Translations under genes and position numbers: made by a program | The notes under the pieces: model-generated | What the model was told of the DNA's origin: nothing | The model's database searches: none | Seen by the model: the letters and a program-made list of their open reading frames with translations, nothing else | Part shown: piece after piece, positions 17,362 through 26,137 of the stretch | How positions within the stretch are numbered: position 1 is the stretch's first letter | How the letters are laid out: every line of letters begins with the position of its first letter | Source: Hypericibacter sp963696655 | GTDB lineage: Bacteria > Pseudomonadota > Alphaproteobacteria > Dongiales > Dongiaceae | Direction of reading: 5' to 3' | Assembly (NCBI GenBank): GCA_963696655.1 | Contig: CAVOLB010000121.1 | Span: 1-64,000, forward strand | DNA: 64,000 nt

Positions 17362-18540
17362 ATGGAAATCGTGCTGTGCGGCGGAATGCGGACGCCCTTC
17401 GGGGACTTCGGCAAGTCGCTGAAGGACGTGTCGCTGGTCGAGCTCGGCAGCCATGCGGCGCGCGCGACGCTGAGCGGGGCGGGGCTGGCGGCCGAAAAGG
17501 TCGATCAGCTGGTCTGGGGCAATGTGCTGCCCGTGGACCAGGAGGGCTATCTCGCGGCCCGCGCCGTCGCACTCAAGACGGGGCTGCCGGAGAGCTCGAT
17601 CGCGCTCAACGTCAACCGAGCTTGCGGCTCGGGCCTGCAGGCGATCATCTCGGCGGCGGAGCATATCGGCGCCGGTCATAGCCGCGTGGCGCTCGCCGGC
17701 GGCGGCGAGAACTTCTCGCGGGCGCCCTACATCATCACCTCGGCCCGCTGGGGCTCGAAGCGCGGGCCCCAGACCATGGTGGACGCGCTCGACTGGGCCT
17801 ATCGCGATCCGCTCAGCCTCGAGCTGATGGGCGAGACCGCGGAGAACCTGGCCGAGGACTACCAATATACGCGCGAGGCCATGGACGATTATGCGCTGGG
17901 CAGCCAGCGCCGGGCCGGTGCCGCCGCGGCGAGCGGCTTCCTCGCCAAGCAGATCGCGCCGATCGAGGTTCCGGACGGCAAGGGTCGCCGGCGCATGACG
18001 GCCGACGAGTTTCCGCGCCCCGACATCGCGATGGAGAAGATCGCCGCGATGAAGCCGATCTTCCGCTCGGGCGGCAAGGTGACGCCGGCCAATTCCAGCG
18101 GCGTGACCGATGGGGCGGCCTTCGTCATCGTCGCCGAGCGCGGTGCCGCCGAGAAGGCCGGGGTCCGGCCGCGGGCGCGGCTGGTCGATTATGCGATCGC
18201 CGGCGTGCCGCCGCGGATCATGGGCTGCGGGCCGGTGCCGGCCACGAAAAAGCTGCTCGAGCAGCAGAAGCTGAAAGTGTCCGACATCGATTATTTCGAG
18301 GTCAACGAGGCCTTCGCCTCGGTCAATCTTCATGCCGAGGCCCAGCTCGGCGTCCCGCGCGACCGGACCAACCTCTATGGCGGCGGCATCTCGCTCGGCC
18401 ATCCGCCGGGCGCGACCGGCGTGCGCATGGCGCTCACGGCGCTGCAGCATCTGGAGGACAAGGGCGTGCGCCGCGCGATCCTCACCCTCTGCATGGGCGG
18501 CGGCCAGGGCCTCGCCATGCTCATCGAGCGCGTGCAATGA
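17362..18540 (+). CDS. Thiolase (acetyl-CoA C-acyltransferase)
   Basis: A 392-residue thiolase of usual length. The acyl-accepting nucleophile is C88 in NRACGSGLQA. The second-site histidine and cysteine are H347 in GGISLGHPPGATG and C377 in LCMGGGQG, and NEAFA is conserved near 315. It cleaves 3-ketoacyl-CoA to acetyl-CoA (or propionyl-CoA) plus a shorter acyl-CoA. GHPPG instead of the more common GHPIG/GHPLG is a mild variation. Thirty-three bases separate it from the upstream SDR, with a GGAGG-like site ahead of ATG 17362. It completes the beta-oxidation half of the cluster. Confidence 0.94.
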   Translation: MEIVLCGGMRTPFGDFGKSLKDVSLVELGSHAARATLSGAGLAAEKVDQLVWGNVLPVDQEGYLAARAVALKTGLPESSIALNVNRACGSGLQAIISAAEHIGAGHSRVALAGGGENFSRAPYIITSARWGSKRGPQTMVDALDWAYRDPLSLELMGETAENLAEDYQYTREAMDDYALGSQRRAGAAAASGFLAKQIAPIEVPDGKGRRRMTADEFPRPDIAMEKIAAMKPIFRSGGKVTPANSSGVTDGAAFVIVAERGAAEKAGVRPRARLVDYAIAGVPPRIMGCGPVPATKKLLEQQKLKVSDIDYFEVNEAFASVNLHAEAQLGVPRDRTNLYGGGISLGHPPGATGVRMALTALQHLEDKGVRRAILTLCMGGGQGLAMLIERVQ

Positions 18541-18568
18541 GCGCGGAAAGCAAGCGGAGGAACAGGCC

Positions 18569-19351
18569 ATGACCGACATCCTGGTGACGGCGGAGATCAG
18601 CGGTGCCATCGGCACGATCACGATCCGGCGGCCCAAGGCGCTGAATGCGCTCAACGCGGCGGTCGCGACCCAGCTGCTCGACACCGTCCTTCGGCTCTCG
18701 GCGGACAAGTCGGTGCGGGTGATCCTACTGACCGGCGAGGGCGACCGGGCCTTCGTCGCGGGCGCCGACATCAACGAGTTCGTGGGGGCCTCGCCGGCCG
18801 ATGCCCTGACCCTGGCGGCGCGCATCAAGAAGGTGACCGATGCCCTGATTGCCGCGCCCAAGCCGGTGGTGGCGGTCGTCAATGGCTACGCCCTCGGCGG
18901 CGGGCTGGAGCTGGCGCTCGCCTGCGACATCCGCATCGCCGCGTCGACCGCCCGGCTCGGCCTGCCCGAGATCAAGCTCGGCATCCTGCCGGGTGGGGGC
19001 GGCACCGTGCGGCTGACCAAGATCGCCGGCTCGTCGGTCGCGCGCATGATGACCATGACCGGCGAGCCGATCACGGCCGAGCGCGCCCATGCGCTGGGCC
19101 TGGTCGCTTCCGTCCACGCGCCCGAGGAGCTGGCCAAGGCCGCGGCGGCGCTGGCGGAGAGCCTCGCCGCGCTGGCGCCCTTCGCGCTGGCCCAGCTCAA
19201 ATCCTCGTTCAACATCGCCGTCGACGCCGATACGGAGTCCGCTCTCCAGGCGGAGATCAAGGCCTTCGCCTTGTGCTACTCGACCGCGGACCAGCAGGAG
19301 GGGGCCAAGGCCTTCCTCGAGAAGCGCAAGCCGGTCTTTACCGGCAACTAG
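18569..19351 (+). CDS. Enoyl-CoA hydratase/isomerase
   Basis: A 260-residue crotonase-family protein. The catalytic glutamates of true hydratases are present with the usual 20-residue spacing: E114 in GGGLELALACDI and E134 in GLPEIKLGILPGGGG. The oxyanion-hole segments AFVAGADINEF and VVNGYALGGG are intact. It adds water to a trans-2-enoyl-CoA. The start is ATG 18569 behind AGCGGAGGAA. It is the last gene of the same-strand run that begins at 12530; 30 bases further lies the end of a convergent glycosyltransferase gene. Confidence 0.94.
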   Translation: MTDILVTAEISGAIGTITIRRPKALNALNAAVATQLLDTVLRLSADKSVRVILLTGEGDRAFVAGADINEFVGASPADALTLAARIKKVTDALIAAPKPVVAVVNGYALGGGLELALACDIRIAASTARLGLPEIKLGILPGGGGTVRLTKIAGSSVARMMTMTGEPITAERAHALGLVASVHAPEELAKAAAALAESLAALAPFALAQLKSSFNIAVDADTESALQAEIKAFALCYSTADQQEGAKAFLEKRKPVFTGN

Positions 19352-19381
19352 GCCTGGAACCGGGCTAGCTGGACGTGACGA

Positions 19382-20926
19382 TCAGGGCTCGCCGTCGCAG
19401 CCGGCCTGGAAGAGGTGAGCGATCGGTCGGTCGACGCGGAAGCCGTCGATGGGCTCCAGGAGTCTGCCGGCGCGGCCCATGCGCCCCAGGGTGCCGATCT
19501 TCTCGGCATCCCCGAAGCAACGGGTGTAGTCGGTCGGGTGAGTCAAGCGGCCGCGCAGCAGGAGCAGGGCCGGCTCCTTCAGCAGCGATGCGTCTGGCAG
19601 GGGTTCGAACAGGTAGCGGATGCGCTCATTGACCTGCGCGACCGCCACATTGCGGCCGCGCAGATAGAAGGAGAGGACGGCCGCCGTCCGGTAGTTGTCC
19701 GTGGCGATCCAATCGGCGCCGGCCTTGAGCCGCATCGCGTCGACATCGCTGGCCAAACGCGACCAGCCGCTGAAGGCGCTCAAATTGCCGAATTGGCCCG
19801 CAAGCTTTGCGCCTGGGGTGTAGAGAAACCCGAGGAGGCCGAGAACGGCGACGATGCCGAAGGGGGCGGCCGCCCGGCGGAGGAAGCGCAACCATCGGCG
19901 CCACGCGCCCGAACCCTCGAACGACTGGGCCGCCGCCGCGGCGCTCAGCGCGAGGGCCGGATAGACGGGCGCGAGCCAGCCGCCATCGACGCGGTCATGG
20001 GTGGCGTGGAACAGCATGTAGAGGATCAGCGGCGTGACGGTGGCGAGCGAGAAACCGATCTCGCGGCGGCAACGAACCGAGGGGCCGCGAATCCAGAGGA
20101 CGATCGCCAGGGCGGCAAAGACGGCGACGAAGGGATTGAGCAGCGCGATCTGGCCGCCGACATAGTCGGCGAGATGCGACGGTGAGAAGCCCGTGTCGGC
20201 CAGGCGGCCGAACTGGAACGCGAAGCTGGCCCAGTCATGCTCGTCGTTCCAGAGGAGCACCGGCGAGAAGGCGGCGAGCGCCACCGCACCGCCCGCCCAG
20301 AGCCAGGGGCTCGCGAACCAGCGGCGCAGGTCGCTGTCGACGACGAGCGCCAATAGGATGCCGAGGCCCAGGAAGAGGTCGGTGTATTTCGAGATCGCGC
20401 CGAGGCCGGCGAAGAGCCCGACGGCCACCCACCAGGCACCGCGCCCGGTCCTGAAGACGAGGGCCAGACACAGAAAGCCGAGCGCCCAGAAGAAGGCCGA
20501 GGGCGCATCCGGCGTCGCCACGAAGCCGCCCACGGCCGCCAGCAGCGTGACGTTGAACCAGAGCGCCGCGCGGGCCGCGATGGCGCGGTCGAAGAGAACA
20601 CGGCCGGTCGCATAGAGCACGGCGGAGGTCGCCAGCACGGAGAGAATCGACGCGATGCGGATGCCGAGCGTCGTGGTGCCGAAGACTTGCGTCCCGGCCC
20701 ATATCCACCAGGCGACCATCGGCGGATGGTCGTAATAGGAGATCGCCGGATAGCGCGACCAGAGCCAGTAATAGGCCTCGGTCGGGTGCAGCTCGGCACG
20801 GGTCGCGATGAGGATGTGGCACACCGCCAGCGCCAGGGCCACGGCAGTCGCCATGGCAATGTCGATCGTCTCCACTCGGCCAGAAGACGCGCCCCTCTCC
20901 TGCGGCTGTGCTTCGCTATGCGCCAA
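19382..20926 (-). CDS. GT39/ArnT-like membrane glycosyltransferase
   Basis: A 514-residue inner-membrane glycosyltransferase of the PMT/ArnT type (GT-C fold, polyprenyl-linked sugar donor). Family signs are the first periplasmic loop RAELHPTEAYYWLWSRYPAISYYDHPPMVAWW, where TE takes the place of the usual DE pair, then about 10-12 helices up to residue 370 and a soluble C-terminal part. It may modify a lipid, polysaccharide or protein; the acceptor is unknown. It is transcribed alone, 185 bases downstream of the EamA pair on the same strand. Confidence 0.87.
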   Translation of the reverse strand: MAHSEAQPQERGASSGRVETIDIAMATAVALALAVCHILIATRAELHPTEAYYWLWSRYPAISYYDHPPMVAWWIWAGTQVFGTTTLGIRIASILSVLATSAVLYATGRVLFDRAIAARAALWFNVTLLAAVGGFVATPDAPSAFFWALGFLCLALVFRTGRGAWWVAVGLFAGLGAISKYTDLFLGLGILLALVVDSDLRRWFASPWLWAGGAVALAAFSPVLLWNDEHDWASFAFQFGRLADTGFSPSHLADYVGGQIALLNPFVAVFAALAIVLWIRGPSVRCRREIGFSLATVTPLILYMLFHATHDRVDGGWLAPVYPALALSAAAAAQSFEGSGAWRRWLRFLRRAAAPFGIVAVLGLLGFLYTPGAKLAGQFGNLSAFSGWSRLASDVDAMRLKAGADWIATDNYRTAAVLSFYLRGRNVAVAQVNERIRYLFEPLPDASLLKEPALLLLRGRLTHPTDYTRCFGDAEKIGTLGRMGRAGRLLEPIDGFRVDRPIAHLFQAGCDGEP

Positions 20927-21111
20927 TGCGTTGTTCCCTGTGGGCGGCCTATGGCTTGGGAGTACGCGACTCCAGGAGCCGCGGTGCGAAACCTTCTATA
21001 CCGGCAATTTCCGATTAGGCGAGCCCGGACCTGACAGGAAGCTGTCATTGGCGTGGCAGCGCCCAGAAGATCGGGCTCTGGACCTTTTGTGCAGCGGGAT
21101 GAAATAGGCCT

Positions 21112-22047
21112 TTACAGCCTGCGCGCCAGCGCGACCAGCACGCGCCCGTCGATGACAACCAGACCGGCCAGGATGATCGCCATGCCGAGCAGCTCGTTCC
21201 AATCGAGCCGCTCGGCGAAGACGAGGGCACCCAGGATCAGCGCGCTGGCCGGGACCAGCAGCGTCACCAGCGCGACATTGACGGCGCCGGCTCCCGACAG
21301 CAGGCGGAAGAAGATCACATAGGCGAGGGCGGTGCTGAGAATCCCGAGGCCGATCAGCGCTGCCCAGGTGATCAGGCTCGGTCCAGCCGCCAGTTCCCAG
21401 GGCCGGTCGATGATCAGCATGAGCGGCAGCGACATGACCGAGGTCGCGCAGACCTGGCCGGCGGCCGCGACCAGCGGCGGCACGCCCGCGCTGCGGAAGC
21501 GCCGGCCGAAATTATTGGCGAAGCCGTAGGAGACCGCGCCGCCCAGCACCGCGATCTGGGCCATGAGATTGAGCCCGAGCCCGGCGAGGCTCGCGGGACC
21601 GACGATCAGCACCACGCCGACGAAGCCGATCACGACCCCGAGGAGGCGGTTGCCGGTCAGCCGCTCGCGCTCGTCCTTCGCCAGATAATGGACGACGAGG
21701 GCGGTGAAGAGGGGTGTGGTGGCGTTGAGGATCGCGGCCAGACCGCTCGCGATCTGGGTCTGGCCCCAGACGATCAGGGCGAAGGGGATCAGATTGTTGA
21801 GCAACCCCATGATGAAGAAGCTGCGCCACAGCGCGCGCGAGCGTGGCAGCGGCTGGCCCGTCAGCCGCAGCACCACCAGCAGCGTCACCGCCGCGATGGC
21901 GACCCGCCCGAACACGATGGTGAAGGGGTGCAGCTCGAGAACGAGGATCCGGTTGAAGAAGAAGGAGCCACCCCAGACCAGCGACAGCAGGCCCAGCAGA
22001 ATCCACTCCCATCCGGTCATGCGCTGCGGCGACGAGCTTGCGGTCAT
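21112..22047 (-). CDS. EamA/DMT-family transporter
   Basis: A 311-residue ten-helix transporter. The first EamA repeat begins WEWILLGLLSLVWGGSFFFN, with the FGRVAIAAVTLLVVL helix-2/3 motif, LLNNLIPFALIVWGQT and LAAILNATTPLFTALV typical of the amino-acid/metabolite efflux group; the second repeat starts near residue 155. It is the second member of a tandem pair with 22177-23130. The two share the sequence pattern LIxWxxxxIxxGLAAILNxxTP, pointing to duplication. The 129-base gap between them has no gene. Confidence 0.9.
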   Translation of the reverse strand: MTASSSPQRMTGWEWILLGLLSLVWGGSFFFNRILVLELHPFTIVFGRVAIAAVTLLVVLRLTGQPLPRSRALWRSFFIMGLLNNLIPFALIVWGQTQIASGLAAILNATTPLFTALVVHYLAKDERERLTGNRLLGVVIGFVGVVLIVGPASLAGLGLNLMAQIAVLGGAVSYGFANNFGRRFRSAGVPPLVAAAGQVCATSVMSLPLMLIIDRPWELAAGPSLITWAALIGLGILSTALAYVIFFRLLSGAGAVNVALVTLLVPASALILGALVFAERLDWNELLGMAIILAGLVVIDGRVLVALARRL

Positions 22048-22176
22048 AGGTTGTCGGGAAAGCTTTCGATAGTGGGATGCGGCGGCAGTCGATCACGAAG
22101 GGGAGGGCGGCACAAGGCGACGCGATCGCCGGTCTGCAATGACTTCTGCGCCGATCGGCTCCGCGAATCTTCCCGA

Positions 22177-23130
22177 TCATTGCTTCGCGGGTATCGTTTC
22201 GGCCTGACGGCACGACCGCAAGGATCGGATGGACGGAAGCCGCCGGGCGGTCATGGCGGCGACGCCGGCCAGGACCAGCAGAAGCCCGACGCCCGACGAC
22301 CAGGCCAGTTGCTCGCCCAGCGTGACGACGCCGATGGCGACGCCGATCGGCGCGCGCAGGTAGGCCTGCGCCGTGGTGCCGACCGAGCCCAGCGTCCGCA
22401 CAAGCCGGAAGAAGATCACGAAGGCGAGGGCGGTGGAGCAGACCGCGAGCCCGAACAGCGCGCCGAGCGATTGCGCCGAGGGGCTGAGCGTCCAGGGTCG
22501 ATCGAGGATCAGGCTGACCGGCACCAGCAACACGGCGCCGCAGATGAGGGAGCCGGCGGCGGGGGCGAGCGGGCTGAGGCTCGAGAATTTCCGGCCGAAG
22601 ATGGCCGCGCCGGAATAGCAGACCGTGGCGGCGACGACCGCGAGCTCCGCCATGACGTCGCGGCCGATGCCGCCGAGAGCCCCGACGCCGACGATCAGGG
22701 TGACACCCGCGAAGCCTATCGTCACGCCGACCAGCTTGCGGAGCCGTGCCGGCTCCGGGCGCATCAGCAGCCAGGTCAGGAGGAAGGTGAAGATCGGGGT
22801 CATCGAGTTGAGGATGGCGGCCAGCCCGGCATCGATGGTCTGCTCGGCCCAGGCGATGAGGGTGAAGGGCAGCACGCTGTTCATCAGCGCCTGGAACAGG
22901 AACCGCCGCCAGGTCGCGAGATCGCGCGGCATGACGATGCCGCGAAGCCGCATGATCGCCAGCAGGAGCACACCGGCAATGACCGTGCGCGCGGCGATGA
23001 AGGTGACCGGCGGAATGGTCTCGACGCCGACTTTGATCAGGCTGTAGGAGGCGCCCCACAGGCTGGCCAGGCACAGCAGCAGCAGATAGTCGACGGGTTT
23101 GGCGGTGGGCTTCGGTGCGTCCGGAGTCAT
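22177..23130 (-). CDS. EamA/DMT-family transporter, paralogue of the next gene
   Basis: A 317-residue transporter with ten predicted helices in two EamA repeats. Diagnostic blocks are LLLCLASLWGASYSLIKVGV, FIAARTVIAGVLLL, LMNSVLPFTLIAWAEQTIDA and GLAAILNSMTPIFTFLL. A basic C-terminal tail follows the last helix. It is divergent from an ArsR-type regulator that starts 137 bases away, which makes the regulator a candidate controller of the pair. Substrate unknown. Confidence 0.9.
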   Translation of the reverse strand: MTPDAPKPTAKPVDYLLLLCLASLWGASYSLIKVGVETIPPVTFIAARTVIAGVLLLAIMRLRGIVMPRDLATWRRFLFQALMNSVLPFTLIAWAEQTIDAGLAAILNSMTPIFTFLLTWLLMRPEPARLRKLVGVTIGFAGVTLIVGVGALGGIGRDVMAELAVVAATVCYSGAAIFGRKFSSLSPLAPAAGSLICGAVLLVPVSLILDRPWTLSPSAQSLGALFGLAVCSTALAFVIFFRLVRTLGSVGTTAQAYLRAPIGVAIGVVTLGEQLAWSSGVGLLLVLAGVAAMTARRLPSIRSLRSCRQAETIPAKQ

Positions 23131-23267
23131 GGCGGTTCACTCCCTGGCAGGGTCATCCGAGCCGGGAGACTGCGCCCGGGCGTCCTGGCTTGTCCCGGTC
23201 CGACGCTTCGGCCGCGGCCGAACTGTCGGGCGTTGCGCGAGGACGGCGCCCGGCCTAGCCTTGGCCC

Positions 23268-23966
23268 ATGACCAGTCGCGAACCCTCCTTTGCCGGTGTC
23301 GCCGCGCTGATGGGCGATCCCGCCCGCGCCAATATCCTGGCGGCCTTGATGGACGGGCGGGCCCTCACCGCCAAGGAGCTGGCGCACGCCGCGGGTGTCT
23401 CGGCCTCGACCACGAGCGAGCATCTCGCCAAGCTGGTCGATGGCGGAATTCTCGATGTCATCCACCAGGGACGCTTCCGCTATTTTCGGCTCGCCAGCTC
23501 GCTGGTCGCCTCGGCGATCGAGAGCCTGATGGTGCTCTCCGGCGAGCGTCCGCCGCGCCGCCGCTCGTCAACCTCACGGAGCGGCGAGGCGCTGCGCGTG
23601 GCGCGGACCTGCTACGATCATCTGGCCGGCAAGTTGGGCGTTGCCCTGATGGATCGGCTGTTGACGCAGGGCCATCTCCATCCCGACGTCGCCGACTACC
23701 AGGTCAGCCGCCGGGGTCAGGCGTTCTTCGACGAGATCGGCGTCGATCTGGCTTCGGTCGCCGGCCAGAAGCGCCATTTCGCGAGATCCTGCCTCGATTG
23801 GAGCGAGCGCCGGCCGCATCTCGCGGGCTCGCTGGGGGCTGCGCTCGGGACGCGCTGTTTCGAGATCGGCTGGGTCGAACGGCAGCGCGACAGCCGCGCC
23901 CTCGTCATCACCGCCGCCGGCCGGCGCGGCTTTCGCGACAGCTTCGGGATCGAGATTTTGGCGTAG
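23268..23966 (+). CDS. ArsR-type winged-helix transcriptional regulator
   Basis: A 232-residue protein with an ArsR-type winged helix at about residues 8-88: GDPARANILAALMDGRALTAKELA, then the recognition helix ASTTSEHLAKLVDGG and the wing VIHQGRFRYFRL. A C-terminal domain of about 130 residues has no recognised ligand fold and no obvious metal-binding cysteine pair (the cysteines, in TCYDHL, SCLDW and RCFEIG, are scattered). It probably responds to a small molecule rather than arsenite. It stands divergent to the EamA pair. Confidence 0.85.
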   Translation: MTSREPSFAGVAALMGDPARANILAALMDGRALTAKELAHAAGVSASTTSEHLAKLVDGGILDVIHQGRFRYFRLASSLVASAIESLMVLSGERPPRRRSSTSRSGEALRVARTCYDHLAGKLGVALMDRLLTQGHLHPDVADYQVSRRGQAFFDEIGVDLASVAGQKRHFARSCLDWSERRPHLAGSLGAALGTRCFEIGWVERQRDSRALVITAAGRRGFRDSFGIEILA

Positions 23967-23977
23967 CCAAACTCACC

Positions 23978-24006
23978 ACGGCCCCTCCCGCAAGGGGAGG
24001 GGGCGT
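23978..24006. repeat. Short intergenic hairpin repeat
   Basis: CCACGGCCCCTCCC, GCAAG loop and GGGAGGGG stem, followed by GCGTGAAAT. It is the same unit as at 9051-9076, in the opposite orientation, lying just past the stop of the ArsR gene. It may serve as a terminator for that gene. Confidence 0.6.
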
Positions 24007-24030
24007 GAAATGTTTTGCTGCATCACAGAA

Positions 24031-24064
24031 TCAAAACGGCCGCCGGGTTTGAGGCCGGCGGCCG
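24031..24064 (-). terminator. Intrinsic terminator of the OsmC-metY operon
   Basis: On the reverse strand a perfect 10-bp GC stem (CGGCCGCCGG with CCGGCGGCCG, loop CCTCAAAC) is followed by TTTTGATT. It sits 27 bases after the metY stop, the position expected for the operon terminator. Confidence 0.75.
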
Positions 24065-24090
24065 CGTCGGCAGTCTCGATGCCGTGAAAG

Positions 24091-25416
24091 CTACTCGGCC
24101 GCGCGCTTGACGCCCGTCGCGATTTCGAGCGCCTGGCCGAGGTCGGCGAGGATGTCGTCGATATGCTCGATGCCCAGCGCGAGCCGGACATAGCCGTCGG
24201 TCACGCCGGTCTGGAGCTGCTCTTCCGGCGTCAGCTGCGAGTGGGTCGTCGTGGCCGGATGGATCGCGAGGCTGCGCGCGTCGCCGATATTGGCGACGTG
24301 GTAGAAGAGCTGGAGCGCGTCGATGAATTTGCGCCCCGCCTCCTTGCCGCCCTTGAGCTCGAAGCCCAGGAGCGCGCCATAGCCGCCCTTGAGATAGGTG
24401 TCGGCCCGGCGCCTGGTCTCGCCGCTCTGGAAGCCCGGGAAGATGACCTTGGTCACGGCCGGATGCTTCTTGAGATAGTCCGCCGTCTTGATCGCGTTCT
24501 CGCAATGCTGGCGCATGCGCAAGGGCAGGGTCTCGAGCCCCTGGATGAAGAGGAAGGCGTTGAAGGGGCTCATGGCCGAGCCCAGGTCGCGCAACAGCGT
24601 GACGCGCGCCTTGATGATGTAGGCGATGGGCCCGAGCGCCTTCACGGCCTGGGTCCAGACCGCGCCGTGATAGCTGGGGTCGGGCTGGTTCAGGCCGGGG
24701 AAGCGGTCCGCATGCTTCTCCCAGTCGAAATTGCCGCCATCGACGATCAGGCCGCCGATCGAGGTGCCGTGGCCGCCGATATATTTCGTGGTCGAATAGA
24801 CGATGATCGCCGCGCCGTGATCGAACGGCTTGCACAGCACGGGAGCCGCGGTGTTGTCCATGATCAGCGGCACGCCGAGCGACCGGCCGATGTCGGCCAC
24901 TTCCTTGATCGGGAAGACATGCAGCTTGGGATTGGGCAGCGTCTCGGCGTAATAGGCGCGGGTCTTGGCGTCGGTCGCGCGGCGGAAATTCTCCGGATCC
25001 GACGGATCGACGAACCGCACTTCGAGGCCCTGATCCTTCAGCGTGTTGGCGAAGAGGTTCCAGGTGCCGCCATAGAGGTCGGTCGAGGCGACAAAATTGT
25101 CCCCGGCCTTGGCGATGTTCTGGAGCGAGAAGGCCGAGGCCGCCTGGCCGGAGGAGACCGCGAGCGCGGCGACGCCGCCTTCGAGCGCCGCCACCCGTTC
25201 CTCGAGCACCGCGCTGGTCGGGTTCATGATGCGCGTATAGATGTTCCCGAATTCCTTGAGACCGAACAGGTTGGCCGCATGCTCGGAGTTCTGGAACTGG
25301 TAGGACGTGGTCTGATAGATCGGCACCGCCACCGCGTTGGTGGCGGGGTCGCTGCGGTAACTGCCCGCATGCAGCACCAGCGTTTCGGGGTGCTTGCTGT
25401 TTGTCGGCATGGTCAT
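24091..25416 (-). CDS. metY: O-acetylhomoserine sulfhydrylase
   Basis: A 441-residue PLP enzyme of the Cys/Met metabolism family, converting O-acetylhomoserine plus sulfide (or methanethiol) to homocysteine or methionine. Family blocks are VPIYQTTSYQFQNSEHA, the YTRIMNPT segment, SSGQAASAFSLQNI, and the PLP lysine K211 in VYSTTKYIGGHGTSIGG. The length fits MetY rather than the shorter MetB/MetC. It is the second gene of an operon, 28 bases after the OsmC gene, under two SAM-II riboswitches, so expression should fall when SAM is high. Confidence 0.95.
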   Translation of the reverse strand: MTMPTNSKHPETLVLHAGSYRSDPATNAVAVPIYQTTSYQFQNSEHAANLFGLKEFGNIYTRIMNPTSAVLEERVAALEGGVAALAVSSGQAASAFSLQNIAKAGDNFVASTDLYGGTWNLFANTLKDQGLEVRFVDPSDPENFRRATDAKTRAYYAETLPNPKLHVFPIKEVADIGRSLGVPLIMDNTAAPVLCKPFDHGAAIIVYSTTKYIGGHGTSIGGLIVDGGNFDWEKHADRFPGLNQPDPSYHGAVWTQAVKALGPIAYIIKARVTLLRDLGSAMSPFNAFLFIQGLETLPLRMRQHCENAIKTADYLKKHPAVTKVIFPGFQSGETRRRADTYLKGGYGALLGFELKGGKEAGRKFIDALQLFYHVANIGDARSLAIHPATTTHSQLTPEEQLQTGVTDGYVRLALGIEHIDDILADLGQALEIATGVKRAAE

Positions 25417-25444
25417 CCTCCCTGCAATCGGATGGCTCAGCCTA

Positions 25445-25987
25445 TCACGCGGCCGCGGGCCGCGCGGCCCGGTTGACGAGATCGAGGCTGGTCTGGACCG
25501 GGGTCACGTTGCGCAGCATGTCGAGCACCGGGCTGTGCCGGTCGACCATCGCCTTGAGCCGCTCGATATCCTCGATCGAGGCCGGGCTGTCGATCGTCAC
25601 CACGGCGCGGATGTCCCGGAAACCGGGGCGCACGCCGTCGGCGACGGCGAAGAGACCGCGCAGGTCGATGCGGCCCGTCACCTTCACCGAGACGTCGCGC
25701 AACGGGATCCCCAGCGTGTCGGCATAGAGGCGGTAGGTGGCTTCCTGGCAGGCGCCCAACGCCGCCAGCACCAGCTCGGCCGGGTCGGGGCCGGCATCCT
25801 CGCCCAGCTCGGTGCCGGCGAGGCGCGAGGGCTTGTCGGTCGTCAGGTGGAAATCGCGGATCTGGGCGTCGCTGCAGAGCCCGCCGGTCAGATGGGTCAG
25901 CGCCGAGAAAGCTTGAAGGGCTTCGTTTGGCTTGTCTCGCAACTGGGTCTGGGCGGCGATGAAGCGATCCTGGTAATTGACGGTCAT
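25445..25987 (-). CDS. OsmC-family protein in the metY operon
   Basis: A 180-residue OsmC-type protein distinct from the one at 8071-8556. It has one expected cysteine, C80 in LAALGACQEATYRL, but the second position is a serine (S152 in DRHSPVLDML, where relatives carry cysteine in a CPV motif). It therefore lacks the usual second cysteine and may work as a sulfur or thiol carrier rather than a classical peroxidase; that is inference. ATG 25987 is chosen because AGGAGG lies eight bases upstream; the reading frame extends upstream without such a site. It precedes metY in the same SAM-controlled transcript. Confidence 0.88.
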   Translation of the reverse strand: MTVNYQDRFIAAQTQLRDKPNEALQAFSALTHLTGGLCSDAQIRDFHLTTDKPSRLAGTELGEDAGPDPAELVLAALGACQEATYRLYADTLGIPLRDVSVKVTGRIDLRGLFAVADGVRPGFRDIRAVVTIDSPASIEDIERLKAMVDRHSPVLDMLRNVTPVQTSLDLVNRAARPAAA

Positions 25988-26041
25988 GGTTCGGGCCCTC
26001 CTGAGGGTCACGGGGTCGTGGGGCTCCGAAAACTCGGACGC

Positions 26042-26090
26042 TTTAGCGTTTGGTGTCGCGGCGCAAGCTGCCCCTCAAATCCCCGCGGGT
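26042..26090 (-). promoter_or_regulatory. SAM-II riboswitch, second (gene-proximal) copy
   Basis: On the reverse strand: stem P1 5' CGCGG (26087-26083), then the conserved GGATTTG, a loop with CAGCTTGCG, P1 3' CCGCG (26061-26057), and the A-rich linker ending CAAACGCTAAA with GCTAAA at 26047-26042. This matches the SAM-II (metA motif) order of helix, ATTTG, CTTGC, helix, AAA, GCTAAA. A TCCGA/TCGGA hairpin (GTTT loop) follows without a T-run. Further on, CCCT-CAGG-AGGG overlaps the ribosome-binding site AGGAGG of the OsmC gene, so this copy may act on translation. Confidence 0.82.
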
Positions 26091-26137
26091 TCGTTCGGCG
26101 GCTGCCAGGAGAACCACTCCCGAAATCCTTTCGGCCC

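Noticed and set aside
15625..18882. 1085-codon reverse frame across the catabolic island
   Set aside because: Antisense to at least four well-supported genes with conserved catalytic residues.
24031..24064. Whether the hairpin after metY is another riboswitch
   Set aside because: It is a simple perfect stem followed by T residues, a terminator, and lies at the 3' end of the operon.
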